Positions 52,701 to 60,937 of a stretch of 64,000 nt of DNA are shown in pieces. Made by a program: the position numbers and the translations under genes. Each line of letters starts with the position of its first letter. The stretch's first letter is position 1. Below the pieces are notes generated by a model. That model made no database searches, was not told the DNA's origin, and worked only from the letters and a program-made list of their open reading frames with translations. Source of the DNA: Streptomyces globosus (GTDB lineage: Bacteria > Actinomycetota > Actinomycetes > Streptomycetales > Streptomycetaceae); assembly GCF_003325375.1 (NCBI RefSeq), contig NZ_CP030862.1, forward strand, positions 3,413,501 to 3,477,500, given 5' to 3'.

Positions 52701-53351
52701 ATGACCGACGCCAACACCCTCACGCCCTCAACGGCCCTGCAGACCATGCTCGCCGGCAACGAGCGGTTCGTGGCCGGCACGCCACAACACCCCAACCAGG
52801 ATGCCGCCCGCCGCGCGGAGACGGCCCCCGGGCAGCGCCCGTTCGCCGTCGTGTTCGGCTGTTCCGACTCCCGCCTCGCGGCCGAGATCATCTTCGACCA
52901 GGGGCTGGGCGACCTGTTCGTCGTCCGCACCGCCGGACACGTGGCCGGCACCGAGGTGCTGGGCAGCATCGAGTACGGGGTCAGCGTCCTCGAGGCCCCG
53001 CTCGTCGTCGTCCTCGGCCACGACTCCTGCGGCGCCGTCGCCGCCACCCGCTCCGCGCTCCAGGACGGTGTGACGGCCACCGGATTCGTCCGCGACGTCA
53101 TCGAGCGGGTCACGCCCAGCGTCCTGGCCGCCCGCGCCGCCGGCCTCACGTCCGGCGACGACATCGTCGACGAGCACATCCGCCACACGGTCAGTCTCCT
53201 GATGGAGCGCTCCCGCGCCCTGGCCGAGCGGGTCGCCGCGGGCCGCACCGCGGTCGTCGGCATGTCCTACCGGCTCGCGGACGGCAGCGCCCGCCTGATC
53301 ACCACCTGGGGACGCGACCTGTCCTCCGCCGCTTCGGAACAGGCGGGCTGA
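52701..53351 (+). CDS. Beta-class carbonic anhydrase
   Basis: 216 residues. The zinc ligands are Cys54 in FGCSDSRLAAE (with the Asp56/Arg58 dyad), His107 and Cys110 in VVLGHDSCGAV. The fold matches the beta class; the enzyme interconverts CO2 and bicarbonate. The acidic segment DDIVDEHIRHTVSLLMERSRAL is the long helix of the dimer. ATG 52701 is used, with only a weak ribosome binding site. It lies 63 bp after ppk2 on the same strand, so both may share a transcript; the pairing has no known biochemical logic. Confidence 0.94.
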   Translation: MTDANTLTPSTALQTMLAGNERFVAGTPQHPNQDAARRAETAPGQRPFAVVFGCSDSRLAAEIIFDQGLGDLFVVRTAGHVAGTEVLGSIEYGVSVLEAPLVVVLGHDSCGAVAATRSALQDGVTATGFVRDVIERVTPSVLAARAAGLTSGDDIVDEHIRHTVSLLMERSRALAERVAAGRTAVVGMSYRLADGSARLITTWGRDLSSAASEQAG

Positions 53352-53430
53352 CACCCGCGCGCCCCACAGCAGCCGCGAAGCCGCCGCGTCGCGCCCCGGC
53401 AGGGCGCCACGCGGCGGCGAGGTGCGGTGA

Positions 53431-54366
53431 TCAGACGCCCGGTGCGGGCAGCAGGCGTACCGGGCCCTCCTCGGCGGGCTTGCCGGCCGGATGCGGGGCG
53501 GGTTTCGGCACCGGCTGCGGTGCGGGCGCCGCGCCCGCATCGGCTCCCTCCGCGCCGGCTCCCGCCGGTGTCGGCACGGGCAGCGTCGGGGAGGGCGTGG
53601 GGCGCGGTGTCGCCAGGGCCGTCCAGCCGTAGGGGCAGACGAGCGTGTCCAGGGTGACGGGCAGCGTGTAGGTGCAGCTCGTCTCGTACACGTCGCCGCC
53701 CCGCGTGATCACCTTCACGTACACCTGCGGGCCGGCCGCCGGTACGCCGAGGGACACCGAGGCCGCGCAGGCGTTGCGGGGGAAGCCCGGGTTGTCGCGG
53801 GTCGAGAGGTCCCGCCACACGTACGGCGCGTACAGGCTGCTGCGGTAGCCGACGAAGGCCCGGTCGTGGTTGAGGGCGACGCTGAACTCGCCGTCCGGGG
53901 TGTAGGAGACGGTGTCGATCTCGACGCACGGCCCCTCGTGGCCGCGGTCGCCCTTCGGCCCCTTCTCGCCCCGTTCGCCCTTCTCCCCCTTGTCGCCCTT
54001 GTCGCCCTTCGGGCCCTTGGGCCCGGGCTCGCCGCGCTCGCCCTTCTCACCGCGTTCGCCCTTGGGGCCGCGGTCGCCCTTCTCGCCCTTGGTCGTCTTG
54101 GGCTTCTTGGTGGTCTTCTTGCTGTCCTTGCCGTCGTCCTTGTCGTCCTTGTCGCCTTGGTCCACGGCGCCGGCCGCAGGCTTGGCGGCCTCGGGCCCGG
54201 GGACGGGCGCGGCGACCGCTCCTCCGCCGCGGTCCCCCTCGCCGCCCACCGGGACCGGCCCCGCCGCCACGGCCGGCGAAGCCAGCCCCGCCAACACGAC
54301 GGCGGCCGGGAGGGCGAAGGCCCGCATGCCCCAGGTACGCCTGGTCGCCCGCTGTACAGAACGCAT
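53431..54366 (-). CDS. Secreted collagen-like protein
   Basis: 311 residues. Signal peptide (RAFALPAAVVLAGLASPAVAA, about 14-35), then a charged linker rich in Lys, Asp and Thr (DQGDKDDKDDGKDSKKTTKK), a collagen-like stretch of about 18 Gly-X-Y triplets (residues about 118-172; units such as GEKGDRGPKGER), a globular domain of about 90 residues with four cysteines (GPCVEIDTVSYTPDG, NACAASV, SCTYTLP, LVCPYGW) and a proline-rich tail. Triple-helix formation is likely; bacterial collagen-like proteins are exported and often surface-bound. The K/E/D-rich triplets resemble stabilised triple-helical repeats. ATG 54366 has GAGGAG 7 nt upstream. The start at 54489 is excluded because it precedes the signal peptide by 40 residues. 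Confidence 0.88.
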   Translation of the reverse strand: MRSVQRATRRTWGMRAFALPAAVVLAGLASPAVAAGPVPVGGEGDRGGGAVAAPVPGPEAAKPAAGAVDQGDKDDKDDGKDSKKTTKKPKTTKGEKGDRGPKGERGEKGERGEPGPKGPKGDKGDKGEKGERGEKGPKGDRGHEGPCVEIDTVSYTPDGEFSVALNHDRAFVGYRSSLYAPYVWRDLSTRDNPGFPRNACAASVSLGVPAAGPQVYVKVITRGGDVYETSCTYTLPVTLDTLVCPYGWTALATPRPTPSPTLPVPTPAGAGAEGADAGAAPAPQPVPKPAPHPAGKPAEEGPVRLLPAPGV

Positions 54367-54666
54367 AGCTCTGCTCCTCTTCCGTACGTCTCCGTACAGG
54401 TGTGCCTCGTACGAACGTGTGTGGGATCCGGCCGGAACCAGATGGAGCTTCTCCCGCTTTCGGTGAACGGGGAGCCGACGCGGCGGCAAGTTGCGGTCAT
54501 CTCATCGGATCGGCCTAGAGGGACTCAGTGCTCGCGGAATGCCCGGCGGCCGGCGTCGGCGCGTCGTCGGGAGGCGGCGCCGTCCCGGAGCGCCCGCACG
54601 GGTGGTGCGGCCCGCGGCGCGGCGGCGAGGGTTGACGCCCGCAGGTGTGAGTGGTTTATTACTCAT
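54367..54666. other. Divergent intergenic region between collagen-like gene and TetR gene
   Basis: 300 bp. The left end has three GTACG-containing boxes (54383-54415) before the collagen-like gene; a right end region holds the TetR promoter and operator described separately. No reading frame here has coding character on either strand. Confidence 0.5.
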
Positions 54667-54667
54667 A
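54632..54667 (+). promoter_or_regulatory. TetR gene promoter and operator, leaderless start
   Basis: TTGACG (54632-54637), 17 bp, then TTTATT (54655-54660) place transcription initiation at or next to the A of ATG 54667; no Shine-Dalgarno sequence is present. The -10 region is inside a palindrome, TGAGT (54648-54652), 8 bp, ACTCA (54661-54665), of a site that recurs before the MFS gene at 55356. Confidence 0.6.
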
Positions 54668-55278
54668 TGCAGACGGGACAGCAGACCGAGCAGCAGGGCG
54701 GCCGGCGGCGCCGGCTCTCCACCGCGGACGAGCGCCGGGGAACCGTGCTCCGCACCGCGATCGGCGCCTTCGCGGCCCGGGGGTACTTCGGCACCACGAC
54801 CACGGAGGTCGCCAAGGCGGCCGGGATCTCGCAGGCCTACGTCTACCGGCTCTTCCCCAACAAGGAGGCCCTGTTCGCAGCGGTCGTCGAGCACTGCTTC
54901 GCCCAGGTGCGCGCCGCCCTCGAACGCGGCGCGGCCGAGGCGGAGGGGGCCTCGCCGGAATCGGTCCTCGCGTCCATGGGCGACGCGTACGCCCGACTGA
55001 TCAGCGACAACGAACTGCTGCTCGTCCAACTGCACGCCCAGGCGGCCGCCGTGTCCGAGCCGGTGATCCGCGAGGCGGTACGCGCCGGGTATGCCCAGGT
55101 CGTCGAATACGTCCGCGGGGTGTCCGGAGGGAGTGAGCGGCAGGTGCAGGAGTTCTTCGCGGTCGGCATGCTCTGCCATCTCGTCGTCTCGCTCGGCGTC
55201 GCCGACGCGGGGGAGGCGGGGGGTGTGGCCGAGGCCCCGTGGATGCGCATCCTCGCCGCGGGCATCACCCACTACTGA
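54667..55278 (+). CDS. TetR-family repressor of the exporter/oxygenase cluster
   Basis: 203 residues. The TetR N-terminal HTH is RGTVLRTAIGAFAARGYFGTTTTEVAKAAGISQAYVYRLFPNKEALFAAVVEHCF. The ligand-binding domain is helical and acidic, ending in a methionine- and valine-rich segment (EFFAVGMLCHLVVSLGV). The gene likely starts on a leaderless mRNA at ATG 54667. It is followed after 121 bp by an MFS exporter, an SRPBCC protein and a carotenoid oxygenase on the same strand. A near copy of its own operator precedes the MFS gene, so autorepression and control of the cluster are both likely. Inducer unknown, probably hydrophobic. Confidence 0.93.
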   Translation: MQTGQQTEQQGGRRRRLSTADERRGTVLRTAIGAFAARGYFGTTTTEVAKAAGISQAYVYRLFPNKEALFAAVVEHCFAQVRAALERGAAEAEGASPESVLASMGDAYARLISDNELLLVQLHAQAAAVSEPVIREAVRAGYAQVVEYVRGVSGGSERQVQEFFAVGMLCHLVVSLGVADAGEAGGVAEAPWMRILAAGITHY

Positions 55279-55355
55279 GCCCCGCGGCCGCGTCCCGGGC
55301 TCCGGACGGGCGGCTGCCGGTCATCCGGCACGCCGCCCTCTCTCGGGCCCTCGAA

Positions 55356-55376
55356 GTGAGTGGTCAATCACACATA
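55356..55376 (+). promoter_or_regulatory. Second TetR-type operator before the MFS gene
   Basis: Aligned with the site at 54647-54667, 17 of 21 positions are identical: both begin GTGAGTGGT and end with CATA. The palindrome here is GTGA-N8-TCAC. It lies 24 bp before the MFS start, and TACTTT (55375-55380) could be the -10 box. Confidence 0.6.
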
Positions 55377-55399
55377 CTTTACGAAGGGAGACACCCGCC

Positions 55400-56863
55400 A
55401 TGCCGCACGCCGCCGGTGGCAGGTACCCGCTCGCCGTGCTCTCCGCAGGGCAGTTCGTCGTCGTCCTCAGCACCTCCGTCGTCAACGTCGCCCTCCCGCA
55501 GATCCGGGACGGCGCGGGACTGTCCGACACCGGCATGTCCTGGGTGGTCAACGCCTACGGCCTCGCCTTCGGCGCCCTGCTGCTCCTCGGCGGCCGGGCC
55601 GCCGACCTGGCCGGCGCCCGCCGGGTCCTGACCGCCGGCCTGGGCCTCTTCGCCGTCGCCTCCGTGGCTGCCGGACTCGCCGACACGGCAGGGGTGCTCA
55701 TCGCCGCCCGCACCGCGCAGGGCGTCGGCGCCGCCGCGGCCGCCCCCGCCGGCCTCGCCCTCGTCGTCCGGTTCCACCCGCCCGGCAGCGCCCGGGCCCG
55801 TGCCCTGGCCGTGTGGGGAGCAGTCTCCGGGGCGGGCGGTGCGGCCGGTGTGCTGCTCGGCGGCGTCCTGGCCGAGGTGCTGGGCTGGCCCTGGATCTTC
55901 CACGCCTGCGGCCTCGGCGCGGCCCTCGTCCTCGGCGCCACGCTCCGCCGCGTCCCCGCCGACCCGGCCCCTCCGCTCGGGGCCGCGGTCCGGCCCCGCC
56001 CCGACCTCCTCGGCGCCTTCGCCGTCACCGCCTCCGCTGCCTCCCTCGTCCACGGCGTCACCGCCGTCCGCACCCACGGCCCCGCCGACCCGTACGTCCT
56101 CGGGCCGCTCGCCGCCGCCGTGCTCCTCTTCCTCCTGTTCCTGTACGCCGAGCGCCGGCACCCGGCGCCGCTCGTGCCGCCGGGGCTGCTGCGCCGGGGG
56201 CTCGTCGCCCCCGCCAACCTCCTGAGCGCCCTGGTCGGCGCCGTCTGGGTCGGACTGTTCTTCCACCTGCCGCTGCTCCAGCAGGAGGTCCTCGGCTTTG
56301 GCCCCCTGGCCGCGGGCCTCGCCCAACTCCCGCTCGCCGCCGCCACCATGCTGGGATCCTGGCTGGCCCCGCGGTCGGCCCGCCGACTGGGCCCGCACCG
56401 GAACCTCGCCGCGGCCCTCCTCGCCCAGGCGGCCGGATTCGCCTGGCTCGCGCTCCTCAGCACGCCGGCCACCGGCCCGGCGGCCCTGACCGGCCCGACC
56501 GCGCTCATCGGCCTCGGACTCGGCGCGGCCTTCGTCCAGCTCACCGGCGCGGCGGTCGGCGGTGTCCCCCCGGCCGACTCCGGGGTGGCCGGAGGGCTCG
56601 TCAACACCACCCGCCAGCTCGGCGGCGCCGTGGGCCTGGCCCTGACGGGCACCCTGGCCGCCGCCGTCACCGGCGGCGACCCCGCCGCCGGCCCCGCAGT
56701 CCTCGCCGACGGCCACCGCGCCGCCTTCCTGCTGGCCGCCGCCACCGCCGCCGCGGCCGCGGCCCTCACCCCGCTGCTCTTCCGCCGCGACCCGGCCGGC
56801 ACCCGCCCGGACCCGGCGCCCGACCACACCGCCGACCACACCGCCGAAGGAGCCCGCCGTTGA
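55400..56863 (+). CDS. MFS exporter of the DHA2 (14-TM) family
   Basis: 487 residues with 14 hydrophobic segments. SAGQFVVVLSTSVVNVALPQI (TM1), MSWVVNAYGLAFGALLLLGGRAADLAGARRVLTAGLGLF (TM2/loop motif A region), WGAVSGAGGAAGVLLGGVLAEVLGWPWIF (motif C, antiporter signature) and NTTRQLGGAVGLALTGTLAA near the end are typical of EmrB/QacA-type proton-driven drug exporters. GAAGGGAG precedes ATG 55400. It is controlled by the TetR protein, and overlaps the next gene by the bases TTGA. Substrate unknown; probably the same hydrophobic compound the downstream oxygenase handles. Confidence 0.92.
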   Translation: MPHAAGGRYPLAVLSAGQFVVVLSTSVVNVALPQIRDGAGLSDTGMSWVVNAYGLAFGALLLLGGRAADLAGARRVLTAGLGLFAVASVAAGLADTAGVLIAARTAQGVGAAAAAPAGLALVVRFHPPGSARARALAVWGAVSGAGGAAGVLLGGVLAEVLGWPWIFHACGLGAALVLGATLRRVPADPAPPLGAAVRPRPDLLGAFAVTASAASLVHGVTAVRTHGPADPYVLGPLAAAVLLFLLFLYAERRHPAPLVPPGLLRRGLVAPANLLSALVGAVWVGLFFHLPLLQQEVLGFGPLAAGLAQLPLAAATMLGSWLAPRSARRLGPHRNLAAALLAQAAGFAWLALLSTPATGPAALTGPTALIGLGLGAAFVQLTGAAVGGVPPADSGVAGGLVNTTRQLGGAVGLALTGTLAAAVTGGDPAAGPAVLADGHRAAFLLAAATAAAAAALTPLLFRRDPAGTRPDPAPDHTADHTAEGARR

Positions 56864-57330
56864 ACCCGCAGAGCCCCGCCCGCCGCCACACAGCCACCGT
56901 GGACGAGTCCGCGCCCGCCGTCGTCCGGCTCACCGCCATCGTCCGCGCACCCCTCGACCGCCTCTGGGACCTGCACACCGACATCGCCGCCTGGCCCGCC
57001 TGGAACCCCGGCATCAGCCGCGCGGAGCCCGCCGGCCCGCTCGCCGTCGGAACCGTCTTCCACTGGCACACCCACGGACTTGACATCACCTCCACCGTCC
57101 TGGAGGCGGTTCCCGGCCGGCGCCTCGTCTGGGGCGGCCCCGCCCACGGCATCGACGGCATCCACGCCTGGACCTTCGAGGACGCGGGCGACGGCACGGT
57201 CGCCGTCCGCACCGAGGAGTCCTGGAGCGGGCCCCCCGTCGACGCCGACCCCGACGCCGCCCGCCACGCCCTCCGCGAGTCCCTCGGACTCTGGCTCGCC
57301 GCCCTCAAGGCGGCCGCGGAACGCCCCTGA
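56860..57330 (+). CDS. SRPBCC (START-like) family protein
   Basis: 156 residues. Polyketide-cyclase/START-like hot-dog cup: LTAIVRAPLDRLWDLHTDIAAWPAWNPGI is the usual beginning, then VGTVFHWHTHGLDITSTVLEAVPGRRLVWGG and VAVRTEESWSG, ending in a long helix (ALRESLGLWLAALKAAAE). Such proteins bind hydrophobic ligands; some are cyclases. The start is TTG 56860, whose TTGA overlaps the MFS stop, with AAGGAG 7 nt upstream; there is no ATG or GTG nearer that keeps the first strand. This gives translational coupling with the exporter. Its ligand could be the substrate or product of the neighbouring carotenoid oxygenase. Confidence 0.88.
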   Translation: MNPQSPARRHTATVDESAPAVVRLTAIVRAPLDRLWDLHTDIAAWPAWNPGISRAEPAGPLAVGTVFHWHTHGLDITSTVLEAVPGRRLVWGGPAHGIDGIHAWTFEDAGDGTVAVRTEESWSGPPVDADPDAARHALRESLGLWLAALKAAAERP

Positions 57331-57402
57331 CCGGCCGCCGCCCGCAGAACCGCACGACCATCCACCACACCCCGCCCCGCCACCCCGGAAGGACCGCCCG
57401 CC

Positions 57403-58755
57403 ATGACCGCCAAGCCGTACCTCACCGGCCACTACGCCCCCGTCGCCGACGAGACCACCGCCACCGGGCTCACCGTCGAAGGCAGCCTGCCGCCCGAGCT
57501 GACGGGCCGCCTCATCCGCAACAGCCACAACCCGAAGCCCGGCATCACCCCCACCCACTGGTTCAAGGGCAGCGGAATGGTCCACGGGATCCGCCTCCGC
57601 GAGGGCCGCGCCGAGTGGTACCGCAACCGCTGGGTCCACACCCCCGCCCTCGACGGCGCGCCCTACATGACCGAGCACGGACCCGACCTCACCGCCAGCA
57701 CCGCCGGCACCCACGTCATCGAGCACGGCGGCCGCCTCCTGGCCCTGTGCGAGTCCGCCCTGCCCTTCGAGCTGACGCCCGAGCTGGAGACCGTGGGCGC
57801 CTTCGACTGGAACGGCAGGCTCACCTCCGCGATGACCGCGCACCCCAAGGAGGACCCGGCCACCGGCGAACTCCACTTCTTCGCCTCCTCACCCCTCCCG
57901 CCGTTCCTGATCCACCACGTCTCCTCACCGGACGGGACGGTGCTGCGCAGCCAGGAGGTGCCGGGCGCGACCGCCGCGCTCAAGCACGACTTCGCCCTCA
58001 CCGAGCGCCACGTCGTCTTCCTGGAGGGATCGGTCGCCTTCGACCCCTCCGAGCGCTCGGGAATCCCGTACGCCTGGAGCGACGAGCAGCCCGCCCGGAT
58101 CGGTGTGATGCCGCGGGGCGAGGGCGGGGCCTCGCACATCCGGTGGTTCGACCTGGAACCCGGCTACGCCATGCACCTCGCCAACGCCTACGAGGACGCC
58201 TCCGGCCGCATCGTCGTCGAGGGCCCGGCCGTCGGCCGCCGCGGCTGGCAGCGCTCCTGGAACTGGTGGACCGGCGCCCCGGACCGCGGCGCCGAGCCCA
58301 ACTCGGGTGCCCGCGCGACCCGCTGGACCGCCGACCTGCGCACCGGCCGCGTCACCCAGGAGCACACCGACGACCTGACCGTCGAGTTCCCGACCATCAA
58401 CGACGCGTACACCGGCCGCGAGCACCGGTACCAGTACGCCCTGTCCTTCCCCGACGACCTCGGCGACGGCACCCACGCCCTGGTGAAGTACGACCGCGCC
58501 ACCGGCGCCCGCCAGACCAAGCCGTTCGGCACGGGCCGGCTGCCCAGCGAGGCCGTGTTCGTCCCCGCCGGCCCGGGCGGTGACGAGGACGCCGGGTACC
58601 TCCTGACCGTCGTCGGCGACCTCAACTCCGACAGCTCCCGCCTCCTGGTCCTCGACGCCTCGGACCTGGACCTGCCGCCGGTCGCCGCGGTCCACCTCCC
58701 GCGGCGCGTCCCGGCCATGATCCACGGCTCCTGGATCCCCGACACCGCCCTGTGA
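57403..58755 (+). CDS. Carotenoid cleavage oxygenase family protein (RPE65/CCD superfamily)
   Basis: 450 residues. Seven-bladed propeller non-haem iron oxygenase: the four histidine ligands are visible in MTAHPKEDP, LKHDFALTERH, GYAMHLANAYED and MIHGSWIP. The beginning, GLTVEGSLPPELTGRLIRNSHNPKPG, and THWFKGSGMVHGIRL match the family. It cleaves a double bond of a carotenoid, apocarotenoid, stilbene or phenylpropenoid. No carotenoid biosynthetic genes are in this window, so an external or stilbene-like substrate is plausible. GGAAGGA precedes ATG 57403. It is the last gene of the TetR-controlled cluster, 72 bp after the SRPBCC gene. Confidence 0.92.
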   Translation: MTAKPYLTGHYAPVADETTATGLTVEGSLPPELTGRLIRNSHNPKPGITPTHWFKGSGMVHGIRLREGRAEWYRNRWVHTPALDGAPYMTEHGPDLTASTAGTHVIEHGGRLLALCESALPFELTPELETVGAFDWNGRLTSAMTAHPKEDPATGELHFFASSPLPPFLIHHVSSPDGTVLRSQEVPGATAALKHDFALTERHVVFLEGSVAFDPSERSGIPYAWSDEQPARIGVMPRGEGGASHIRWFDLEPGYAMHLANAYEDASGRIVVEGPAVGRRGWQRSWNWWTGAPDRGAEPNSGARATRWTADLRTGRVTQEHTDDLTVEFPTINDAYTGREHRYQYALSFPDDLGDGTHALVKYDRATGARQTKPFGTGRLPSEAVFVPAGPGGDEDAGYLLTVVGDLNSDSSRLLVLDASDLDLPPVAAVHLPRRVPAMIHGSWIPDTAL

Positions 58756-58785
58756 CACCCCGACGGCAGGCCGCCGGCGCCGCCG

Positions 58786-59907
58786 CTACGCGGCGGTGCC
58801 CTCGGCGGAGAGCAGGGCCGGCTTCCGGCAGTTGCAGCCCACCACGTCCGCCTTCCCCTGTGGCGGCACCTCGAAGGTGACCGTCATGCTGTGCCGTATC
58901 GTCGCCTTCCGCCAGTACGTGGAGCCCCCGCCGAGGAGCGCGTTGCGGGGGTCGTCCTTCCCGAACCGGACCTTCCACGACGACCCCTGCCAGTGGTCGG
59001 TCCGGACGAACGAGCAGGTCACCAGCGACTTGCCGTCCGCCAACCGGAGCACCGGCAGGGCCGGGCCGGTCACCTCCAGCTGGTAGCTGCGCCGCATGCC
59101 ACCCGACTCCTGCTCCGGATGGTTGTAGTCGCGGACCACGTCGGCGGTGAGCTCGCCGGGCGCGAAGTGCTCGCTCTCCGGGTCGCCGTTCGGGGCTGTG
59201 AAGGAAAGGTAGTCCGCGTACCGCCCGCACACCCGGCGGTCCTCCTCCGCGGCCGGCGCCGCCGCGGCGGCACCGCCCGCGCCCTGGGTGACCGCGGCGA
59301 CCTCCTTGTCCCGCACCGCGAAGCCGAACCGCTCGTACCCGCGGTCCTCGAACTCGCCCTCTGCGAGCTGCGGGTCAGGCTTGTCGTGCATCCACGTCAT
59401 GGCGGCCGCCTTCCACTGGCCGCCCGGCTCCGCCTGCGTGAAGTAGGTCATCATCGCGGCCCGCTCCACCCTCTGGCCGTAATTCCGGGACACGACGGCG
59501 AACCACCGGGGGTATCCGGGCCAGTCGCGTTCCGCCGGGATCAGGTACGCGGGACCGGTCTGCGGCGTCGGCGCCGTACCGCGGTCGAACGGCACCCCCG
59601 CGCGCGCCCGGTACTCCGCGAGCAGCGGATCCGTCGCGACCGAGGCGATCCCCTCCTGGCCTCCGGGCTTGCGGAACTGCGACTGTTCCCAGGCGAAGGT
59701 GTTGAACACCTTCTCGGCCTGCTCCTTGCCGATCACCAGGGCCGGGGCCGGGGGCGACGCGGGCGGCGAGGACGCGGGCCCGCCCGCCTTCCCGCCCTCC
59801 GCCGACGGCGCGCACCCCGACAGCAGGACGGCGCATGCCGCCACCCCGCCCGCGAAGCCCACCCGCAGCCGCCGCCCACCACCACCGCCGAACACCTGAA
59901 CGGCCAT
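58786..59907 (-). CDS. Lipoprotein of unknown function
   Basis: 373 residues. A type II signal peptide ends in LLSGC with Cys32 as the lipidation site (lipobox ALLSGC-like). A linker rich in Ser, Pro and Ala follows, then a globular domain of about 330 residues (KEQAEKVFNTFAWEQSQFRKPGG, WFAVVSRNYGQRVERAAMMTYFTQAEPGGQWKAAAM, AHFAPGELTADVVRDYNHPEQE). The end GCNCRKPALL has a C-X-C pair. I recognise it only as a Streptomyces lipoprotein type; no catalytic motif seen. GGGGGAG precedes ATG 59907. It is convergent with the carotenoid oxygenase gene, 30 bp apart. Confidence 0.85.
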   Translation of the reverse strand: MAVQVFGGGGGRRLRVGFAGGVAACAVLLSGCAPSAEGGKAGGPASSPPASPPAPALVIGKEQAEKVFNTFAWEQSQFRKPGGQEGIASVATDPLLAEYRARAGVPFDRGTAPTPQTGPAYLIPAERDWPGYPRWFAVVSRNYGQRVERAAMMTYFTQAEPGGQWKAAAMTWMHDKPDPQLAEGEFEDRGYERFGFAVRDKEVAAVTQGAGGAAAAAPAAEEDRRVCGRYADYLSFTAPNGDPESEHFAPGELTADVVRDYNHPEQESGGMRRSYQLEVTGPALPVLRLADGKSLVTCSFVRTDHWQGSSWKVRFGKDDPRNALLGGGSTYWRKATIRHSMTVTFEVPPQGKADVVGCNCRKPALLSAEGTAA

Positions 59908-60063
59908 GATCCGAACTCCCCCGCCCCTTGGGTCACCGGCACCGCGCCGACGATCATGCGGGCAAGGTAACCCGCGGCGGGCGGGCCGCCGCACCGAGCC
60001 CCCCGGACTGTCCGGTTCCTGTACCCCGGGGCGCGGGAAACCGGCGTGCGCGGCCCCCGCCGG

Positions 60064-60840
60064 TCACGGGGCCGGGCGGGGCGGGCGGGAGCCGAGGCGC
60101 TGGAGGACGCGGCCGGCGAAGCGTTGTCCGGCCAGGCGGCCGAGGACCACCAGGGCCTTGTTGGGGGCGCCGGGCACACAGACGGTCCGGCCCCGCTCCA
60201 GGTCGCGCAGCGCCGTCCGGACGACGGAGTCCGCGCCGGTCCACATCACGCGGGGGATCGAGGAGGTGTCGCGGCCCGAGCGCTCGTGGAGCGCGGTGGG
60301 GACGTAGCCCGGGCAGAGCGCCATGACGCGCACGCCCGGACGGGCGATCCGCGCGTCGGAGAGGCTCCGGCTGAAGGCGTTGATCCAGGCCTTCGACGCC
60401 CCGTACGTACTGCGCGGGAAGAACGCCCACAGGGAGGAGACGTTGACGATCCCGCCGCGGCCGCGTGCGTTCATGCCGGGCAGGGCGGCATGGGTGAGCC
60501 GCAGCACCGCCTCGCAGTGCACGCGCAGCATGCGCACCTCGTCGGCCGCCGGCACGCGCAGGAAGCCGGCCGGGTGCGCGAACCCGGCGTTGTTCACCAG
60601 GAGGTCGAGCGGCTCCGCCGCCGCCCGGTCCGCGACGCGCGCCAAGCCCTCGTCCGCCGCGAGGTCGGCGGCGAGCACGCTGACGCGGACCGCGTGGCTG
60701 CGGCGCAGGGCGTCGGCCGTACGGGCCAGCCGGTCCGGGTCGCGGGCGACCAGCGTCAGGTCGTACCCGGCGGCGGCCAACTGCTCGGCGAAGGCCGCGC
60801 CGATCCCGGAGGTGGCGCCGGTGACGAGGGCGTGGGGCAT
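60064..60840 (-). CDS. Short-chain dehydrogenase/reductase
   Basis: 258 residues. ALVTGATSGIGAAFAEQLAAAGYDLTLVARD binds the coenzyme, with Arg in the ARD position suggesting NADP; LLVNNAGFAHP, IVNVSSLWAFFPRSTYGASKAWI (catalytic Ser, Tyr and Lys) and LCPGYVPTALHER follow. The C-terminus extends into a basic tail (GRLAGQRFAGRVLQRLGSR) similar to the DltE/YqjQ group of SDRs. ATG 60840 is used; a start at 60888 adds residues rich in Cys and Arg that look non-coding. It follows the P450 gene on the same strand after 97 bp, so the two may be co-transcribed. Confidence 0.92.
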   Translation of the reverse strand: MPHALVTGATSGIGAAFAEQLAAAGYDLTLVARDPDRLARTADALRRSHAVRVSVLAADLAADEGLARVADRAAAEPLDLLVNNAGFAHPAGFLRVPAADEVRMLRVHCEAVLRLTHAALPGMNARGRGGIVNVSSLWAFFPRSTYGASKAWINAFSRSLSDARIARPGVRVMALCPGYVPTALHERSGRDTSSIPRVMWTGADSVVRTALRDLERGRTVCVPGAPNKALVVLGRLAGQRFAGRVLQRLGSRPPRPAP

Positions 60841-60937
60841 GGCCCCATGGTCGCAGCCGGCGGGGCAGGTCCGCCGCACGCCGGTCACCGCTCCCGGCGG
60901 GCGGCCTCGGCCCGGCGGTGGCCTGACCGCCGTCCCC

